This document shows positions 32,491 through 46,800 of a DNA stretch of 64,000 bases, one piece after another. Each line of letters opens with the position of its first letter. The stretch's first letter is position 1. Under the pieces are notes generated by a model that had not been told where the DNA came from, did not search any database, and saw only the letters and a list, made by a program, of their open reading frames with translations. Origin of the DNA: Vanrija pseudolonga (lineage: Eukaryota; Basidiomycota; Tremellomycetes; Trichosporonales; Trichosporonaceae); the NCBI RefSeq assembly GCF_020906515.1, contig NC_085849.1:1612001-1676000 (forward strand), given 5' to 3'. The position numbers and the translations under genes are program-made.

Positions 32491-34042
32491 ACATAAGGCG
32501 GCCTCGAGACTCGTAGGCAAGAGCCATGTAGTGTAATGCATATGCAAGGTTAGGATAGTGTGCTGGTGCTGCTGGTGCTGCTGCTAGTGCTGCTTTTGTT
32601 ATTGTTATTGTGGCCCCACGCACTGATGCATGCAGGCTGGCTGCTTCAGTGCACAGACTGACCCAAGCAAGACGCGTCGACGAGTGCCGCGTCGCCGGCG
32701 TTTCGGTGTTTGAAAAGTCGCGGGTGGGGGGCTCGCGCCACCCAGAGAGAGCGGAAGGTGTGGTCCGCGTTTACGTCGCTGGCGGAGCAGTGTGCTCCTG
32801 GCTGGTGCTCCTGGCTGGTGGTTGCTGCTTGTCCGGTGGCCGCGCGTGCAAAGCTGGTCCCGCTCACACCCTGGAGCGTGCTAGCAAGGCGGCGGCCCAC
32901 AAAGCCTCCCTCCCAGCCAGCCAGCGCGACCCAGCGACAGACACTTGCTCCCGGCTTCCTAGCCACCCGCCAGCCCGCCAGCCAGCACTCGCCCACCCAC
33001 CACCACGCACCACGCACCAACGCACCCTCTCGTCGCTCCTCCGCCTCCTCCTCCCCCAATCAATCACCGACATACTATCAACCTTTCAATCCCTTTTGCA
33101 CTTCACTTAGCAAACACAACAGTCTACACTCCAACAAGGCTCAACCCTCCCAACAGGTAAGCTACTTGCCCGCAGCACAACACCGCCCCAGCCCCCCACG
33201 CACACGCCGCGCCCAATTCTCAGAGACTTGCACCGCGCCGCGCCCGAGGTGCGCCGCGCCGCGCAGCTGTTGTGTCAAATCCTGCCGTCCATTCCACCTC
33301 GCACTCGCTGACACTCGTCTTCGCTACTTAACATTGATCCATCAACACGACACCCCCTACCCCAACCTCGCCCACCCCCACAGCCAGCATCGGGAGCACG
33401 CCTTCCTTCCTCTTTCACCCTTCTTCCCCCCCGTTTCGTGCGCCCGCGCCGCCCCGCTCCACCCCCAACTCGCGTGCCTCGTGGCCTTCAGTCAACAACA
33501 AGAAACGACTTGCTCAGTCTCCAACCACCCGGTTCGACGTCTGCGCATAGTCCCAAGCCACGCCCTTCGACGCGAAAGCCCGTGATCCTTGCTCTTTGCT
33601 CGATCGCGAGACGGAGACTGTGAAACCCGCCGGTGCACGCCCCCCTCCTTCAATGTTAGTCATGACTGCTTCCTCCCCGTCCCCCATCATCTCTTTTTCA
33701 TTGCCGACGGCGCTGCAATCCGGCATGATTCCGCGCTGAGAGTGGTTTGCCGGGCTTTGCGCACGAGCTGGCGTGCTGTGTGGCTGGGCGTGGCCTTGTT
33801 TACATGTCGTGCGGGGCCGCAACACTCGCACACTCCAGCGAGGCGGCGGCCGTTATCCCCTGATGTGTGTGGTGCCCGAACAAGCTGGACAGAGACACCT
33901 TTGACGTCGACCGACACGCACCGCACAACGCACACGCCACCCATCCACTCGTGTTGGGGCCATCCGTCCAGACAGAGCGCTGACTTGGATTCTCGCAGAA
34001 CCCCCCTCTCCTTTCAACAAATCTAAACACACATTGCCCAAC
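32491..34042. other. spacer and 5' leader of the PP1 gene
   Basis: 1.55 kb between two plus-strand genes. From about 32930 the plus strand is C-rich and G-poor (CCAGCC, CACCCACC, CTCC tracts), typical of a leader. A probable leader intron lies at 33157-33998. Other open frames here (for example across 32710-33585) lack domains. Confidence 0.5.
33157..33998 (+). other. probable 5'-UTR intron of the PP1 gene
   Basis: Donor CAACAG|GTAAGC at 33157; acceptor at 33998 preceded by GCTGACTTGGATTCTCGCAG, a good branch site 15 nt upstream. It ends 44 nt before the PP1 ATG. Length 842 nt. It is inferred from splice signals only. Confidence 0.5.
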
Positions 34043-35400
<1,358 letters not shown>

Positions 35401-38400
35401 TAGCCTCGCCGCCGCAACCACCACAACCCCACCACCTACATCCAGCGCCCCCCGTCCCAGTTTGGCTGTCTCCTTCCCGAGGTCCCCCCTGTTCTTCCCC
35501 CCAGATGCATAGCCAGCAGACCGTGTATGAGTGTTGTTGGAGTGGGGAGGGGGGATAGTGGGGATGCGATTCTGCACTATTATGTTGACGACAAACTGGG
35601 GGTAGCGGGGCGATGAGGTCCGAGTACAAGCTGCTCGGAAGCAATCGACTCCACTAAAAGAAACCATTGAGTGTCGCGAGCATAGAAAAGTTACGTGTAC
35701 GAGATGCAATGATTCCTCCGAGTAGCGAGCGCGGTGAGGTGAGGGTTAGTTAGAGTTGACACCTGCCCGGTCTTGACGTTGTGGGGACGAGGTTGTACCA
35801 GTTGTGGGCCATTCGGAAAGACGACACGTGGATGACGTCGATGGCGATGCGGCCATGTGTTAATGTGCCTCGTAAGTACCTCACGTAGTACCTCGGTCCT
35901 GTCCTCGGTGCAAGCAAGTACGAGATGTGCATGCACCAGGCTCACACGATGCGTACAAAGCTGTGTTGGTTAGTATGCCGAGGGTGCCAACGTCGAGACG
36001 AGCAGCGAGCGAGCTCCGACTCTGCCGACATTCCACAACACGGGCCGAGGATGTCGACGTAGTAGTGAGCTAGTGACGCAGACGTCGAGGGAGGGAGCGA
36101 GGCACTTCGTAAGTGTATTGCGGTGATGATGATGATGACGATGAGATGCACCGAGTCAATAGAGCCCGATACGGAGAAGGAGGAGGAGCACACGCGCGCG
36201 TGTGTGTTTTTTACGTTTGGCGCGAGCGACTGACAACGGGAAGTTTGGTTGACGACCACAGCAGCAACATAGTGCCCGTCGAGCCCGTCATGACGTTTGC
36301 GTTTTGCTAAATGGGGCTCGCCGCCATCGGAAGGGGGCTGGGTCAGCTGGGAGGAGAAAGATACGGCTGATTAGCACCTGGCCACCTGGCCAGGTGGTGC
36401 GAATATAGATCGGCAAGTCGCCAAAACTGGCGCGTCGGAGAGGGTGAGGTACACCCGAGTAGGCGAGGTGGAGGGGAGGAGGGAGGGCGACGTCGATGAC
36501 GGCCAGGACGGCACAGGACAGGACACATGGGGCCGTGTAAACCCACCACGTCTAGTGATCTGCACGGAATGCAGGGTGCCGGCAGCTGGGTGTGCGTGTC
36601 GTCGATCGGTCGTGGTCGTGCATGACACGCACGCCTCGGCGTTGGGCCGGCGGTACTGCGGCGTGCGGGAGCGACCTACCTACTGCCGCTGCTTGCTTGC
36701 CGCAGCTGCTGCCGCCCGCCCGCCCTTGTTAGTGATCATCAGGCACCCTGACAGGTGTCAACTCTCGACTTGTCATGGGGACTGTGGGGTCTCGTCGGCC
36801 TGGACGTTCTTTTTCGGCTTTGCCGTCGTCGCTGCCCCTGCATGCTGCTCCCTCCCGTTCCGTGTCCTGTCCTGTCCGCTTTCCCGTGAGTGAGTGAGTG
36901 AGCCGTGTCGTGTGTCGCGGCATGTGGGGCCAGCAGCTGCAGGCACTGACTGTACTGCCCAGGCGTCGTGCTCCGCAGCGATTCCCAGAGTCGGAGCGGA
37001 GCGCGCGCGGCATATACGAAATCATCAACTGCATAATTCGAATCTCACTTAGTGTCGTTGCAGAGACCCACCAACCCGCGTTCCAAATCACCCAGCCATG
37101 GGCTCAAACGTCACATCACAACAATGTTACCGGCGGAAACACCGTCTCCAAGTGTGTGAGACGACGGGGCGGGTGCGGAGTCGCAAGCACACTGCTCAAC
37201 CCACTACACGCACACACACTGGGGACATTTCGCCGAGTGGAGCAAGTAGTGTAGTCCGAGTGACCGCCGACACAGTTCCGCAGCGGCGCCGCCAATGCAC
37301 CGCTGCGGCGCCGAGACACGGCGTATCCATGCCATATGTCGAGACTTGTGATTATAGCGCGAGATCCCTCTTGCTAGCCCCATCGTGTCATTTTGAAGAT
37401 GACGGCCACCAAAATGCCATGGATTCCAAAAGGCGGCTGGCTAGTTCGGATGCTATTGGGCTGCTGGCTGGTGTCAGTCAGCGGCAGTGGGCAAGTATGT
37501 GTGTGGTGTGTGTGCCGTGTGCCGTGCCTTCATGATCGACAGGGGCAACAGGGGCGGGAAGTCGAAACCTCTCTTGCACCCCCTTGCGTGTGCCGTCTCC
37601 TTGCGCCGGCTGCCCGTCTTTCGGGCTTGTAGGCCGAGAATAACTGTTGGGTGCATGTTGTTGACACGGGTTGTTGCTGTGGTAAGCCTTCTGGTTGGTG
37701 GGTTGAACCGTGAAGCGTCAAGCGGTCGGTCACTCACTAGAGGTGCTGACTCCTGCAGGCAGCAGGGAGCCTCCTCCTCAGGAATGTGGCCTGTGACACA
37801 GCCTAACCCGGAGAGTCTTTGCAGGCCTGTTTCGCAATCCCTTAGGTTGCCTGGCGGCTGCTGCTGCTGCTGCTGCTGCTGCGGCTCGTCCACCTAAACG
37901 CCATCCTCACCCGGCGTCGTCCAAGGCACGGGCCAATGGGCCCAGCCAGCCAGGTCAGCCAGCCAGCCGCCGGCTGCAGGTGGTCAAGGATCTTTCCTTT
38001 GGGCCGCCAAACCAAACCATGCCCGGATTGTTCGGGGTGAGCAGCCAACAGACAACCCATGGGGCCAGCACGTCTGCTGGGCTCGGTGGCCCCAGAGTTG
38101 TGATCGAGACCCCTGTCAGCGGCGCTTCCCTGTCGCCACAGGCGCGAGGCCAGAGGATGCCACCCGTCCCACCATTCGCATCCAGGTCCCAGATCTACTT
38201 TTCTGCCTTTTTTTTTCCATATGCGCAAAAATCGAAATCAGCAAGGGCAAATTGGCCATTACATGAATGTAGCACCATGCGGAACACTAACAGCTGATGG
38301 GTTTGGTGCACAGGCCAAGGCCAGGCCCGGGCTGAGTTGCCGTTGCCTGCGGCAGTGGCTGCTGCTGCTGCTACTACACACCTCGGACTCCCTCCGGGCT

Positions 38401-40331
38401 TTGGTCGGCCCTTCCAAGTTTTGGTTGCTGCCCTAGAGCCCGCCGGCCTCACGAGCAAGTTCAGGCGTTGTTCTGTTTGCTCAGGCTCTCAGCGGCTGAC
38501 GGCGGCGTTGGCGTCAGCCCAGCCAACCCAGCTGGCACGGGCGCGGGCGGGCGGGGCTGGCGCGGCGCGGGGCGGCGGCGCGCGCGCGCGCATCATCCCT
38601 TTGACCAGAAACAGATCTCACCCCCCCGTGTCGGGATTGTCGTCATGCCGCTTCTCCCTTGAACTGCTGTGCGATGGTCGTCGCCACAACTTTTTTGTCA
38701 TGAGCTTGGCTCTGGCTCTCTGCGCATGCGCGCGGGTCAGTGTGCGAGAGAGAAGGGGCACGGCGCGCGTGCCGCGCGCGCGCGCGCAAGGCATGTGCGT
38801 CGGGTTTGAGCTGCGGCACCTGCGGCAGAGGGGCAGGAGGAGCAGCGGCATGCATCAGCAAAGGGCGATCACAAAAGGAAGAGGCTGACGAAATGCGGTT
38901 CATGTTTTGCGGCGGCTCAGGCTCGTGCTGCTGCGGCTGCGGCTTGGGGGACGAGGGGAGGGGAGGGCCGCAGGAGGGGTACGGAACACGAATCATCATG
39001 ACCGATACCAGTAGCGGCAAAGTGCGCGATGTCGAGGAGAGCAGCGGTCCAGGGTCGAAAAGTCTGTTTCCAAGGCACGGCGCGCAGACGAGTGATGCAG
39101 CAGCAGGCAGCTGCTCCTGTGGAACACGGGCGGGGGAGAGGCGTCAGTGGCAGCAGGCAGCAGGCAGCGTCTGGCCGTGCCGTCGTCGTGCAGAGAGCGT
39201 CGATCTCTTCCAGAGTCGTGTACTTACAGCAGCAGCTCGGCAAAAGCCCCAGTGACACCACCCTCGGCTTGATCCACTCGTTCGCCTCGCCTCGCTCCAT
39301 ATAGAACCTCGTCGATACCGACACCCCCGCCCGCACAGCCCCTGTAAAACTCTGCGCTCTCGTGTCAACAAGACCCCAGACCCTCAATCCTGCACGCACC
39401 GCAGCGCAGCCTTAGCCCTGCGTCGTCCCCTCCACAACAACAAAGCGTCGACCACCACCCTCACGCCAACGTAGTCGTCCTCGTCTTCGTGCTTGTCGTC
39501 GTCGCCGTCACCTCGCAGCAGCTCATCGACAACGGTTCACTACCCAACTACCACCACCCGCCACCCCACGCGCTCTCTCGTCGTCGTCGGCCGACACCGC
39601 GATCGCTGCCTGCCTCCCTCCCCTTTGTAGCAATCCCTTTGCTCAGTCTCCCAGACGCCTCGATTTTACGCCCCCACCAGCGCCGCCTCCTGGCGCTCGG
39701 AGTCATTCACGGCGATCCTCGCCTCATTCTCTCTCCTCTTGTAACTAGGGTCGCACCGTTCTCGGCGGTCCCCCCGACCCCCCTCCCCCACTGCACCGAG
39801 CCCAGGCCACCACTGTCCCTCTCTCCCTCCCCTAGAGAGCCTGTCGGTCACTGCCTCCTCGCGACACGCAAACTTGGTCGCTGTCCATCACGCAACGACC
39901 CACTGTGATTATCATCGTCACACATCACATCGACAAACATCAAACACTCCTTTTAACACTCAGCACGCCCCTTCGGCCAAAGCGCATTGGCGCGCAGCGA
40001 CTCCACTCGCCCAAACACGTCCTCACTCCCTTGAACTTGTGTTTCAGGAAGTGAGATCAGTGTCCCGCTCGACAGCACCGACAACCTGGCCTCAACGCCT
40101 GCCGTTTCAACTGTCCCCCCCCCCCCTCTCCCCTTCTCCCCACCACCACCACACCACCACACCGCTCGCCGCGGCGCTCACGGTTCCTCACCTCGAGCCC
40201 CGTTACCAAAAGGCCTTTGCCGCTGTTGATCCGCCCGATCCGATCGTGCAAGGTCTGATCCGACCGTTTGGCTCATCGCGTTCCCCCCAGACGGGCACCT
40301 GTGCTCCCCTCACACCAAACGACACACTCTT
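35401..40331. other. 4.9-kb gene-free interval
   Basis: Longest stretch without a gene. I find no ORF with a domain, no splice-linked chain and no mobile element. It holds short repeats: ATGATGATG at about 36125, (CTG)8 at 37858-37881, alternating CG runs at about 38577-38591 and 38775-38787, and a C run at about 40117-40128. From about 39300 to 40331 the plus strand is markedly C-rich and G-poor, as in the leaders of other genes here, and probably forms a long 5' UTR of the Zn2Cys6 gene. Non-coding transcripts cannot be excluded. Confidence 0.5.
37858..37881. repeat. (CTG)8 trinucleotide repeat
   Basis: Eight perfect CTG units outside any recognised gene. Confidence 0.8.
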
Positions 40332-43300
40332 ATGTCGTACGGCGGGCTAGACTCTGTGCTGACCGCCCTCCCCGAGTCGGCCTTCTCCTTTGATCGCTCA
40401 GGCTGGTCGCCAATCGGCCTCCGAGGCCAGTACGGTGCTCCATCTCCAAGCGACTTCTACCCCATCCCCCTTGCCACACCCTCAGCCTCTACCGCAAGCA
40501 GTGGTGAACCCGATTCTCCTCCAGGCATGTACGGCTTTGGAAATACCTACCAGAGCGATTCCAGCTCGGGCTCGTCCCCAGACATTACCGGTCTTCTGCC
40601 ACCAAGACATCAGTGGCCTCAACAACAGCAGCAGCAACAGCAACAGCAGCAGCTCTCCCAGCTCCAGGCCAATGCTTATGCTGGACAGCCTGCTCAGAGC
40701 CCCCTCGGCGGTGCCAGCAGCGGTGGTGCCAGCCCTTGGTTCTCATTATTCCCACCCCAGGTTGGCATGCCTTCGTCATCATCCACATCGCCAAGAGCAC
40801 TCGCTGGTCCCAGCGGAAGCGCGTCTCTGGCCGACTGGGCCGTCCAACACGAGTTTGACCGCCATGGTGGTCTCCCCACGCCTCCTCCCAGCTCGTCGAC
40901 GCTCGGGGACACGAAAGACGGCCGACCTGCACCGTGAGTCATCCACCGCTGCCACCTCCCCTGCCTTATCGTCCTCGGCCCTAGTGCGCTTTTCCTAAAC
41001 CTTAACCCTTCTCCTCTTGTTCCTCCTCCTTCACCCCCTCCCCACCCATACACAATCCCTGAGGCCGCGCCACAACAGCTTCCGCGTTTCTAACCACATT
41101 TGCAGTGACGACCTCCACCGCCTCTACGCGTACACCGGTGCCGTCAGGCAACCCTCACCTCCACAAGGCCGCCATCACCCTTACCTCGTTTCCAGCGCCG
41201 GTGCGAGCGCCGCCGAGTCGTCAGCCTCGGCGGCCCACCGCCGTGCCATTGGCGCTGGCGCCGACGCACTCAACGCCATCTCCGCCGACCAGCAGCTCGA
41301 CGCACTGCAACAGCAGCAACAGCCTGTAAAATCCGGCCGCCTCGGTGTCAAGCGTCGCCAAAAGTACACTCGTTCCCGCACCGGTTGCCTCGGATGTCGT
41401 GCACGCCGCATCAAGTGCGACGAAGGCAGGCCTATTTGCCGGCGGTGTCAGGTCGCCAAGCGCGAGGTAAGTCGCCGTTGCATGCATAGTGGGCCGCCGT
41501 TTCAAACGCCGAAAACCTCTCCACCGACTGCGCCCCGCGGCGGTGGGGGCGGAGGCGGAGGCGGACGGAGGCGTCGGCGCAGCAGCGAATGCTCCGAACA
41601 CGGCCGATGAACGGAGACGGAACACGGATGTGGTGGCTGACATTCATTTCAACAGTGCTGCTTTCCTGATCCTACGGATGGCAAAAAGGGCAAGGGCAAA
41701 GGCCAGACAGAGTCTGATGAGGACGAGGACGCCGACCAGTTTGCCGGTGGTGCTGAGACAGATGGCGCTCAACTCGACCTGCCATTTGACATCTCTTCCG
41801 CCATCACTGACGGCCTTGGAATTGATGGCGCCCCCGTTGGTTGGGATCGTGCCTTTACAGGAGAGGGGTTTTCTTCGGTCGGCGCCAGTCTTGACGCCGT
41901 CCTTGCCAGCGCGGCGGGTCACGCCGAGAATGGGAAGAACAACCTCCTGGCTCCTCCTCTCCTCAACACCCCAAACTGTTAGTCGGACATCGCCGCTCGA
42001 CTTCCGCAGCCACATCAGCTGACGCTTGCCTCAGTTCTCCTGCCATGGTTTCCTACCCCGCAGGAGCAAAGCCTCATCCTCCACTACTGTGCCAATGCGG
42101 CCGACCTCATGATTGCCATTCCTCAAGGCATCAATCCTCTCCTCGCAATCAACCTCCCATTGGCTCTTGCTGCTCCTAGAGGAACCAACCTCGCAGCTGA
42201 TGCCCTCCGCATCACACTCCTCGGCATCGGTGCCGTTCACCAGGCATTTCTCCTGGCCCGCTCCGGTGTGAGCACCACCCAGACCACCGCCACCTTCCAG
42301 TATGCCTCCAACCTCCGCGACATGGGCAAGGAGCTCGTTCGCCGTGCTACCCTCCCCGAGGGTGGTGGCATCGCCTCGGACGCCGCCTTATCGGCCGGTA
42401 CCTCGCTCGCCACCATTGACATTTTCTTTGGCGGCTCGGGGTGGCAGGAGAACTTTGCCCTCGCCAAGCGGATGGTCGCCGCTCGTGGTGGCCCCGCTCG
42501 CATGCTGAAGGACTCTACGCCTACGCACCTCTCCGACGGTGTCACTGCTACGCCATCGCGTCTCATTCTCGAGATCCTCGCCATCTACGAGACGTTTGGC
42601 TGCCTCACCATGGGCGAGGAGCCCGAGCTCATCTCGGACCGCGACAGCTGGTGGTTTGAGAGCTCTGGCAGCACTTTCGAGGAGCACTCGGTCGAGACCC
42701 AGTTTGGCATGTCGCGCGTCATGGTTCACCTGTTCTCGCGCACTGCCCGCCTCCTTGCTCGCGCGGCGAAGACGGGCACCGGATTCCTGCCCGAGGGCAG
42801 CCCGACCAACAAGCTCTCGGCCGACAGCGTTCTCCACGTCGACTCGAGCGGAAGCGGTCTTCTCCCCGCTTCCGTCATGCCCTACGTCTACGTCCCCAGC
42901 GAGGACAGCAACGAGCCCGCGGGCCTCGCGTCAGAGGCCGCCCGCCTCAGCCGCGACATTGACATGTGGATCGAGAGCCTTGCGTTCTCGTCGGTCGAGC
43001 ACGAGCGCGTGCAGGTCGGCAACCGCGCCTACGCCCACGCCATGAAGATTCTCCTCCTTCGCATGGTCTACGGCCGTTCGCGCGACGACTCGAGTGTGCA
43101 GGCTGCCGCCCAGGAGGTGCTGCAGCACTGCTCAATCTCGACCGCCGCCCTGGGCATGTCGATCGACCTGATGTGGCCCGCTGTTATTGCCGGCTGCTGC
43201 GTGCAGGGCTCGGCACGCCAGTGGCTTCTTACCCTTCTCGAGGGATTCAAGTCGCAGTGCTGCTTTGATGTCGACACTGCCAGTCGCATCATCCAGGAGG

Positions 43301-43386
43301 TGTGGCGTCGTGTCGACGCCGGAGAGCCCAGGGCGGACTGGAAGCCCGTCTGCGACGACTTTGGTCTCCAAGTCTTGCTCTGTTAA
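40332..43386 (+). CDS. Zn2Cys6 transcription factor with Fungal_trans_2-like C-terminus
   Basis: Four exons: 40332-40933, 41106-41466, 41656-41977 and 42035-43386, for 878 residues. The N-terminal ~200 residues are Ser/Pro-rich with a glutamine run of eleven (about 97-107). The DNA-binding cluster starts near residue 294: RTGCLGCRARRIKCDEGRP then ICRRCQVAKREC; the sixth Cys comes from the next exon (CCFPDP), which fixes that intron. A lysine-rich patch (DGKKGKGKGQ) and an acidic segment follow. The last ~450 residues (FLLPWFPTPQEQSLILHYCA onward; SRLILEILAIYETFGCLTMG; TAALGMSIDLMWPAVIAGCC) are helical and resemble the regulatory region of Uga3/ARG81-type factors (PF11951). The target genes cannot be read from sequence. 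A long C-rich leader precedes the start. Confidence 0.88.
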
Positions 43387-43874
43387 GACACCCGATTATA
43401 CACGAAGGGAACATTGGAGCCCACTTCGTTGTCGTCGGAAGGGTGTTTCAGCAGTCAGAAGATGTAGTCAACCCCAAGCTTAGGATGTTGTAATGCAACG
43501 CACATTATCATTCACTGTTCAGAGGTGCACCGCTACGACGGGAAATGATGCATAGCGCGGCACGGAGACGGCGCTGCGAGCGAGGAGCGAGCGATACAGA
43601 GAAAGAAGGGAATAAAAACACACTGGGGTCAAGGCGATCGTGAATGGTTGCGTGACTTGCAAGGACTGATGAATGATGTTGTCGTGGCGGTGTATTGTAT
43701 GCGGGGTTGAACGCTTGAGCCAGCAAAATGTCAATTGAAGTTCGTAATGGTTGACCTCGACGCCAGCACTGGTGGCTGCAAGAGTCGTGGTGCGCTTGTA
43801 GAGGCGGCATGGTGATGACGAGAACAGACGTGCTTGTGCGGACGTTGGACGGGACGAGAAGGAAGTCACGGCGC
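43387..43874. other. convergent 3' spacer, Zn2Cys6 factor and Mei2-like gene
   Basis: 488 nt between facing stops. AATAAA on the plus strand at 43611-43616 is a poly(A) signal candidate for the Zn2Cys6 factor. No gene. Confidence 0.5.
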
Positions 43875-46800
43875 CTAGAAGCCGTAGAGCGTAGAGGACG
43901 AGGGAGCAGACGAGTAGTCGTACTCCGTCCTATCCCCCCCCTCTAGTGGCTTGGTGGGTCCAGCGCCTGTTGGTCAATCGCTGTCGATCCATGATCGGTT
44001 GCTCACCAGAGAGGAATGAAAGACGAGCAGAGGCAGCCCTGTGGCGGATGGCGACATTGTCGGCCTGGCGGTTAGTGGCGGACTCGAAATCGTGGTCCCA
44101 CCTCTGGAAATGGTTCCTGAATTTTTTGTCAGCGCCATCAGCCTCCTATACTAGTCCGAATCTCAACGCACAGGCTTGCCCTTGAAAGTCCCGTTCGAAC
44201 TGCTGTCAGCGGGGGCTGGCGAACGGCCGACATACTAGAAGATCTGGGGTCGCCACTCCTCGATGACATCCATGACGGCCGAGTTCCTGACTGGTCAGGG
44301 TGGGTCCCATGGGGAGGTGGCGCTCACCTGAACTTGTTCACGAGGGCCGCCTTGCCTTGGATGTTGGCGTATGACACCTGTGCGGTCAGTTCATAAAGCC
44401 CAGGGAAATGCGGTGACTCACTTGCAGGACCTTCTCGCTAGAGAACATATTCCACTTTTTGCCAACCTTGGCCAGGATGAAGTTGTACAGGGCCTTGGTA
44501 GAGGTGAAGTTGACGAAGGCGTACCCAACCTGCATTGTCAACATTTGGTTCCGGATCCACCTCCCATACGTTGCAGTGATTGTTGAAATCGAAACGAAGA
44601 TAGACGAAATCGAACTCATCGGGCACGACCTGGTACTGGGTCAATTTGGAGCGACACAAGACCTTTGGCTACTTGCCTCTTGCAGGATGTTCACAAGCTC
44701 CTGGCGTGACAGTTTGTTCTGGTACCGTCAGTAGGTGAGTCCACCTCCAGACCTACAGGGACATCTTTGATCATCACCGTGGTGCGAGGGTCATAGCCTG
44801 TGATCCGTTCAGCTCGGCAAATCTTTACGCCCTTACCGTGCAGGATGCGCTCGGGGTGAACACGGTTTTCCTCGGGGATCGCCTGGCGATCCGCAGCAGT
44901 CCACCCCTGGCGTTGGCGAGCCCGAGCAGAGATGTCCATCTGGTTGAGGAGACCTTGTAGGGCCGCCGGCTCCGTGATCTGTCTGGGAATCGCCTGAGTC
45001 TGGTGAGGGTGAAGATCCGCCCGTGACCCCCACGCCTGCCACTCGGCGGGTTTCGACAGGATCTGGTTGTGCTCGATGTCGATCGCGAGGCGGTCCCCAT
45101 TGCTGCCGGTGAGCTGGCTGTACGGAGAGTGTGTCGGGTTCGTGTCGAGTGGAGCGAAGATACCATGATAGCGGTCGAACAGTGAGTTTGAGGCCAGGTT
45201 CGAGACTGAGCGCTGCGAGGTACTGCTAGGGCTTGCCATGAAGGCGGCCGAGCCAAGGGTGTACAAGGGCGCTGCCTGCCCCGTCGGAGTACGGGTGGGC
45301 ACGACGGGCTCGCTCTGGAATGGATCCTCGCTTCGGTAAACTGCGCGGAGTATTCCAGCTTCCACAGGCTGATTGTGAAGCAGACGGATCGCCTCGGCGG
45401 CACGCCTCGTGTCATAGAACTCGGCCGTGAATGACTGACATTCCGGTTAGCGCTGATCTACGTGTCGCGTCTGACGTACCTTTCCGCCGAGCCCATGTGC
45501 CTTGAACTCTTTGAGCTCGCCGATTGTCCTCAGACATGTCTGCATTGTGAGCAATAATTGGGGCCAGAGGTCACGCACTTCCATCCCACCGATGTCAACA
45601 CCATGCTGGCCATTCACTTGAACCCGGATGACAGACTCGGTGGCCTTGAGGATCTGGTCCAGCTCCTTTCCTGATCCTGCAAGCTGCACGAGTAAGTAGA
45701 AGAGCGGGATCGCTGAGACCAACCTGCCGAACCACGTCCTCGTCGACAGTGGCACACTCGAGCTGGACAAGGGAGTCCGTTCCATTGAAGACGACAGGGC
45801 TTCGGCAGAGCCTGTCGTATACCCTCTTTGAATCCCTCGTGTCATAGAACACGGCGATGACCTTATGCATCAGCCGACGCAGGCCTGGGGGCACCCACCC
45901 ATCCTTTCGTCTTCAGAAGCTTGACGATGATGGCGCGATACGGAGCAATGTCCTGGAATCGGTTAGCATCGGGAGTAATGCGCTGCACCCACCTTGACAA
46001 CGTCTCTGACATCCTCGCCACTGGCGGACTTGGGGATGTTCGTGATCTCGAGTCAGTGCTGTCAGTCCACTGTCCACTTACAATCAGAAATTTGCCGGGG
46101 TTCTCTTCCCCGGCAGCCTCCCAGCGGCGGTCGAAGCGGTTACCGTTGAGCCGGGGGGCGAACAAGCCGGTTGTTTCTTTGTCGTAGGTGGCGGTCTTGC
46201 CGGGGTGAGGAGGTGTGTAGGGGTTCTGGGACGAGAGGGAACCAGTCGTCCACGTCATGCCAGGAGAGGGAGAGTTTTGTGCAAATGACATCTGGGAGGT
46301 TGGAGTAGCGATGATGGTGCTGGCATTGGACTGAAGAGAGAGTCGGGAGAGGGCATCTGGGGAGCGTGAGCGGTTCGCGCCCTCTCGGCGGCACGCTGCG
46401 GACTCACTGCTTCGAGGGTTGTCGGATTCATAGGCCTGCTGCCAATGAGCATGAGGTTCACGAGTGATGCGGCGGTCACGACTTACAGTTTCTGGGCCAT
46501 GGTCGCGAACCTTGGTTACGGTCAGCTCTGCGCCTTTACTTGGCTGGAACACCGAGGAAAGCGGATTGAGCTGCAGTGGTCAGTCGGATCTCGTCCTGGA
46601 TCAAACACCTACGTGCGAGAGCGATGGCTTGAGGGATAGTTTCCCCTTCTCCTTGGTGGGGGGAATGCCACCGCCGTTGCTCTTCTGGGTGGACCTGGTG
46701 CTACCATCGACACTGTCGGGTTGCAGGCTATGTCGTGAGTGTGAATGCACTGTAGGCACAATGACGGCCACTTACCGAAGAGGTGGGCTTGCTCGACGGC

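Noticed and set aside
36444-36893. 150-residue frame with several Cys
   Set aside because: No ordered Cys spacing, no domain, no splice partners. It lies in low-complexity spacer.
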